From assembly GCA_963827785.1 (NCBI GenBank), contig CAWHCT010000037.1, positions 1 to 9,585 on the forward strand: a stretch of 9,585 bases of DNA, read 5' to 3'. The position numbers were made by a program, and so were the translations under genes. The stretch comes from Site-B1 sp963827785 (lineage in GTDB: Bacteria > Bacteroidota > Bacteroidia > Flavobacteriales > Flavobacteriaceae). The notes under the pieces are model-generated. The model was given only the letters and a program-made list of their open reading frames with translations. It was not told the origin of the DNA and ran no database searches. Below are positions 7,006-9,585 of this stretch, piece by piece; the first letter of the stretch is position 1, and the number at the start of each line of letters is the position of its first letter.

Positions 7006-7962
7006 TTAGGTGCTGTTTTCTTTTAGTCCTAATTGTTTATATCTTCCTTCAAGCACTTTCTTATAAGCGGTTTTCATCTCATTTGAGAGGAATGATCGAT
7101 CAATCCAATCTATTGCACTTGATTTATTCTTTATCATTCTATTGAAAGCTCCTTTGATCTGTTTAGGATTTAATCCCAATCCTTGTCCCAACTGTTCAAA
7201 ATGTTCGCGCTTCAAATTCTTTTTCTTCCCGGCTAATGACAATGCAAGTTCTTCTGTATCTTCCGGGAACACAATTGCAACATTCAAAAGATCGTATGCA
7301 GGAGACAACACCCAACCGGAAGGGCTTTCGATCATAGAGAAGTTCTTCAGGTGCATATCATTGTTTCCCGCCAGAAAGGAGAAAAGAACTAAGTCAAGGT
7401 AAAAGGTTTTGTCAAGCAAGGTGTTACTTGAATAACTGTCCAATGCTCTGCCAACTTGCTCCAGTGAACCTTTATACTTGTCAAACGCTTCTGTGATCTG
7501 AAACATATCCATCATGTGGATCTTTTCTCCGGTTTCCTTTCGGTCAACCCGTTTTGTTATATAGGACAGTTCTCCCGATAATAATCGAATCAATGATGAT
7601 GGTACTACTCGAATTCCAAGAGTTTCTGCCATTCGCATTGTTAGATGTTCGTTTTCGGGCATTTCAGGAAATCTGTCAGAAGGCGGTTTAAAAATATACT
7701 GTCCGCCTAATGCCCCAACCACAGTCAACCTCGTATCTGAATTCTCTTTGGTTTTTTTGACCAGGGACATAGATAGCTTTGGCTGAACACCGGGGACAGC
7801 AATACTTCGCTCTACTACATGTTTCGCAAGTTCTTCCATTTGCTCCAGCGAATATTTTATTTCAGGAGGTATTGGTGTTCCAAAGAATTCCATTGAACAC
7901 TTTTCGTGAAAGTCCTGTTCATCTTCAACAGGTTTGTAACAATATAAACATTTATGCTTCAT
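7006..7962 (-). CDS. hipT: HipA-type serine/threonine kinase toxin, HipT-like (lacks the HipA N-terminal domain)
   Basis: This 318-residue protein is the kinase part of a HipA-type toxin. HipA-family toxins stop growth by phosphorylating aminoacyl-tRNA synthetases (GltX for HipA, TrpS for HipT of E. coli O127). Residues 53-63 (SIAVPGVQPKL) form the Gly-rich loop, where HipA and HipT have inhibitory autophosphorylation sites. S53 is kept, while the position matching HipA Ser150 is A55. The catalytic loop GNNDMHLKNFS (199-209) and the metal-binding D223 in SPAYDLLN are intact, so an active kinase is expected. The N-terminus has C5, C8, H19 and C22 in a zinc-ribbon-like pattern. The HipA N-terminal subdomain is missing here and is supplied by the preceding gene, which overlaps by 11 bases. 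The type B repeat follows directly. The target synthetase cannot be read from the sequence. Confidence 0.9.
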   Translation of the reverse strand: MKHKCLYCYKPVEDEQDFHEKCSMEFFGTPIPPEIKYSLEQMEELAKHVVERSIAVPGVQPKLSMSLVKKTKENSDTRLTVVGALGGQYIFKPPSDRFPEMPENEHLTMRMAETLGIRVVPSSLIRLLSGELSYITKRVDRKETGEKIHMMDMFQITEAFDKYKGSLEQVGRALDSYSSNTLLDKTFYLDLVLFSFLAGNNDMHLKNFSMIESPSGWVLSPAYDLLNVAIVFPEDTEELALSLAGKKKNLKREHFEQLGQGLGLNPKQIKGAFNRMIKNKSSAIDWIDRSFLSNEMKTAYKKVLEGRYKQLGLKENST

Positions 7963-8308
7963 CTATCTCGTCTATTGTCTGCCTGTCCGGTAGGCAGGGT
8001 TCCACACTTACTGCACCAATACAATTCTGACAGCAGGCCAGAAGTAATCCCATGCGATCATTTTTATTGATCTTCCAGTTTTCAGAAGCTATATCTAATA
8101 ACCACCCTTCGGGGATCAATCCCTCAAAAAAGGGAAAGAGTCGCTTCTCGGTATATGGTTTATCTGTAACCGGCATAGTAAACGTGATGAAGTCATTGGG
8201 ATGATCTTTGGCGTATTGATCGTCATACTGAAATACATATTCGCCCTCATCGGTTTCCGTAACAATACCGGCCAAATGATCTTTGTAAAATACCCTTCCT
8301 TGTCTCAT
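7952..8308 (-). CDS. hipS: HipA N-terminal domain protein, HipS-like
   Basis: This 118-residue protein matches only the N-terminal subdomain of HipA. GRVFYKDHLAGIVTE at the start, FTMPVTDKPY (43-52) and the LFPFFEGLIPEGWLL box (57-71) are family hallmarks. In the tripartite HipBST of E. coli, the corresponding HipS is the antitoxin that neutralises the HipT kinase, and the same role is inferred here. The start codon overlaps the hipB stop (ATGA, 8305-8308) and the end overlaps hipT by 11 bases, so translation is probably coupled and the amounts matched. Residues CLPDRQ (105-110) are encoded by a palindrome, CTGCCT/AGGCAG, near the end. They interrupt the expected tail and look like an inserted repeat. 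Confidence 0.87.
   Translation of the reverse strand: MRQGRVFYKDHLAGIVTETDEGEYVFQYDDQYAKDHPNDFITFTMPVTDKPYTEKRLFPFFEGLIPEGWLLDIASENWKINKNDRMGLLLACCQNCIGAVSVEPCLPDRQTIDEIDEA
7979..7997. repeat. CTGCCT/AGGCAG palindrome inside hipS
   Basis: Arms CTGCCT (7979-7984) and AGGCAG (7992-7997) surround a CCGG centre. The same kind of palindrome lies in both type A repeats (CCTGCCTACGGCAGG). Here it sits in frame in the last part of hipS and encodes CLPDRQ, so a dispersed intergenic palindrome seems to have entered a coding region without breaking it. Confidence 0.7.
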
Positions 8309-8514
8309 TCATTCAGATCTTTACTGTTAACAGGAGCTAATTCATGTCCGAACATTTGAAGAACGAGGTTAACCTTATTCATGTTCAGATTCGTTTTACC
8401 CTGTTCTATTTTACGTACTACAGTTAGTGCTACTCCTGCCCGTTCCGCGAATTCTTCCTGAGTTAGATTAACTTCTTTTCTTCGTTCTTTGACAAACTCT
8501 TCTAATTGCTTCAT
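8305..8514 (-). CDS. hipB: XRE-family HTH repressor/antitoxin, HipB-like
   Basis: This 69-residue protein is a compact Cro/cI-type DNA-binding protein. LTQEEFAERAGVALTVVRKIEQGK (17-40) is a standard helix-turn-helix with the conserved Q19 and E37-Q38-G39, followed by a short hydrophobic helix (48-55) that would make the dimer. HipB proteins bind operators in front of the operon and hold the kinase in a complex; in HipBST systems HipB mainly represses. It is the first gene, its start (8512-8514) overlaps the first operator half-site, and its last codons overlap the hipS start. Four TTATATG half-sites lie directly upstream. No DNA-binding test is possible here, but length, position and operators agree. 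Confidence 0.9.
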   Translation of the reverse strand: MKQLEEFVKERRKEVNLTQEEFAERAGVALTVVRKIEQGKTNLNMNKVNLVLQMFGHELAPVNSKDLNE

Positions 8515-8616
8515 TATATGCTTTTAAATATAATTATATGCAAATATACGAAATTATATGCAATTAGATATAAATTAATAAAAAAACAGTAATTTATATG
8601 TTATAGCATATAAATT
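8511..8616. promoter_or_regulatory. Operator array of the hipBST operon
   Basis: TTATATG occurs in the same orientation at 8514, 8534, 8554 and 8594, all at exact multiples of 20 bp (about two helix turns). Three of these form palindromes with the pattern TTATATG-N6-CATATAA: 8591-8616 is perfect with 10-bp arms (AATTTATATG/CATATAAATT), and 8551-8576 and 8511-8536 match 8 of 10 positions per arm. Their centres lie 40 bp apart. The array covers the predicted promoter and the hipB start codon, so cooperative binding of HipB, alone or with HipS and HipT, would shut the operon. The binding protein is inferred. Confidence 0.75.
8541..8548 (-). promoter_or_regulatory. hipBST promoter, -7 element
   Basis: The minus strand reads TATATTTG, a full match to TAnnTTTG. 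It is 26 bases before the hipB start and lies between two operator half-sites, so a bound repressor would block it. No clear -33 TTTG is seen. Confidence 0.6.
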
Positions 8617-8833
8617 AAGAGGTCAAGTACTGGTTGCTAATATCGTTTGAATAGCAAGCAGCAACTGGAGAAACACAATTGTGTTTATTTTTATTATGAT
8701 TGCGCCGCCAAATCTAACCCATTATTAAAAAAATTAAAACTGTCTGCTGATACTTGCTTATAAGCATTTGCGTGTGTCACTATTATACTTGAGAAATGAA
8801 GTACTCAATAACAATGCATGTGTATAGAAATAT
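8617..8833. other. Non-coding stretch upstream of the hipBST operators
   Basis: No gene is recognised here on either strand. A perfect 16-base palindrome, AAACACAATTGTGTTT (8671-8686), is followed on the plus strand by ATTTTTATTAT and could be a weak terminator or a protein-binding site. GTTGCT (8633-8638) and AGCAAC (8660-8665) form a distant inverted repeat. Neither has a clear partner gene. Confidence 0.4.
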
Positions 8834-8866
8834 AAAAAAAGACCCTGCAATATTTTGCAGGGTCTT
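8834..8866 (-). terminator. Intrinsic terminator of the 173-residue gene
   Basis: The hairpin at 8839-8866 has the same 12-bp stem (AAGACCCTGCAA/TTGCAGGGTCTT) and TATT loop as the one behind hipT. A run of seven A (8834-8840) gives the T-run on the minus strand. It isolates hipBST from the gene on the right. Confidence 0.88.
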
Positions 8867-8913
8867 CCATCCTTAGCGGATTATACAGGTGGGTTTAATG
8901 CGTGACACACCTT
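8834..8913 (-). repeat. Dispersed 3'-end repeat, type B, copy 2
   Basis: This is almost identical to 6923-7004, differing only by single-base length differences in a G-run and in the A-run. It begins 16 bases past the stop codon at 8930. On the plus strand AGGTG (8887-8891) can pair with CACCT (8908-8912), followed by five T in all (8912-8916), so it may also act weakly in the other direction. Confidence 0.92.
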
Positions 8914-8929
8914 TTTAGTTGATTAAATT

Positions 8930-9451
8930 TTAATTTAAATGCCATTTTTCTATGGGTTGAACCACATACCTTGCTTCTCCAATAGTTGTTGCCCTGTCCT
9001 CCAGTGATAATTTGTTAAATGCCAGTACCAATGATTCTCTAAGTATAAATAGTTCATTGAATTCGGCTATTTTTTCCCATGGAAATCTATTCTCGCGGTA
9101 CGAAAGCCATATTTTTTTGAAGGGCGTTTCATTACTTGTGTCTTCGTTGTAGATCCTGCAATAGATCCTGAAGACATATTGCTTTACAACACTTAATTTT
9201 TGCTCCCTTGAGGGGTTTTCAATGTCTATGACATTTCTGGAAAAGAATTCCTCAAAAATATTTTTAATATACTCCGAAGGCATAATTACTTTGTTAAACC
9301 CCAAAACTCTGCCGTTTTGCAGTTCTATAACCAGATCTGTAACTATTTTTTCTTCGTCCCGGCTAGTGGCACTATTTGGTTTTTCCAGCCAGTCTACTTT
9401 GTTCTTTATATTTTCAGGCAGACCTGAATTTAGATAATTGTCATTTTCCAT
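8930..9451 (-). CDS. Hypothetical protein, 173 residues
   Basis: I do not recognise this protein. It is soluble, with no signal peptide or membrane segment, and appears mostly helical with many charged residues. Segments that stand out are SEYIKNIFEEFFSRN (59-73), KQYVFRIYCRIYNED (90-104) and PWEKIAEFNELFILRES (124-140), which look amphipathic, and an end reading RYVVQPIEKWHLN. The ATG at 9451 has AAGGAT directly in front, a possible weak ribosome-binding site. It is transcribed alone: a type B repeat with terminator follows. No partner gene is visible within the window, and the upstream end is cut off by the window edge 134 bases away, with no clear promoter in that part. It is a real gene by length and codon pattern; function is unknown. 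Confidence 0.7.
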   Translation of the reverse strand: MENDNYLNSGLPENIKNKVDWLEKPNSATSRDEEKIVTDLVIELQNGRVLGFNKVIMPSEYIKNIFEEFFSRNVIDIENPSREQKLSVVKQYVFRIYCRIYNEDTSNETPFKKIWLSYRENRFPWEKIAEFNELFILRESLVLAFNKLSLEDRATTIGEARYVVQPIEKWHLN

Positions 9452-9585
9452 ATCCTTGGGGTTAAGTTCTACATATGGTCATTAAATCATTAACTATATG
9501 ATCTGAGGTTAAGGATTTGCACTAATGTAACAAAATATTGTATTTCAACGACATAATAATACATTTAATCGATGAAATGCATGTT

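Noticed and set aside
6999..7015. ACCTAACAAGG on the minus strand, like the start of an integron attC site, and GTTAGGT on the plus strand
   Set aside because: No matching GTTRRRY box closes the element within the type B repeat, and the second B copy reads CTAAAAAGG there, so it is not conserved. The bases belong to the hipT end and stop codon.
8671..8686. AAACACAATTGTGTTT palindrome as a terminator
   Set aside because: It has no loop beyond AATT, a weak AT-rich stem and no gene in front on the plus strand; listed only as part of a non-coding stretch.
6190..8913. CRISPR array
   Set aside because: The repeats are far apart, have no regular spacers and contain terminators; no cas genes are seen.

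Overview
The window looks like a chromosomal segment of a Bacteroidota bacterium. The DNA is AT-rich and all recognisable genes lie on the minus strand. Several starts have upstream boxes close to the Bacteroidota -7 element TAnnTTTG. The proteins (a Tat-lipoprotein epimerase, a HipA split into small parts, a PEGA-like lipoprotein) also fit that phylum. Assignment below phylum is not possible from the sequence.

Layout, from right to left along transcription. An unrecognised 173-residue gene (8930-9451) ends in a repeat-borne terminator. Next is a three-gene toxin-antitoxin operon, hipB-hipS-hipT (8514 down to 7006), with overlapping reading frames. It is preceded by an array of palindromic operators and followed one base later by a second copy of the same terminator repeat. 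A small lipoprotein gene (6388-6819) follows, ending in a related repeat with a different body. A compact operon comes next: SDR oxidoreductase, AraC regulator and four-helix membrane protein (5920 down to 3530). Then come an AlkD-like DNA alkylation repair gene (2763-3479) with a structured intergenic element behind it, and a Tat-exported epimerase-like lipoprotein (1346-2518) that ends in a degenerate repeat copy. Last is a restriction-type HNH endonuclease gene broken by one frameshift (1129 down to 148).

The most interesting signals are five. (1) A complete HipBST-like tripartite toxin-antitoxin operon. (2) Its operator array: TTATATG half-sites at exact 20-bp multiples that embed the promoter. 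(3) A modular family of repeats found just after four of the minus-strand transcription units. They share a strong intrinsic terminator but carry one of two unrelated bodies. Two nearly identical copies flank hipBST as direct repeats, so each unit looks like a gene-plus-terminator cassette. (4) A CTGCCT/AGGCAG palindrome inside the end of hipS, related in sequence to the palindrome within the intergenic repeat. (5) The frameshifted HNH nuclease, which a single-base deletion would restore.
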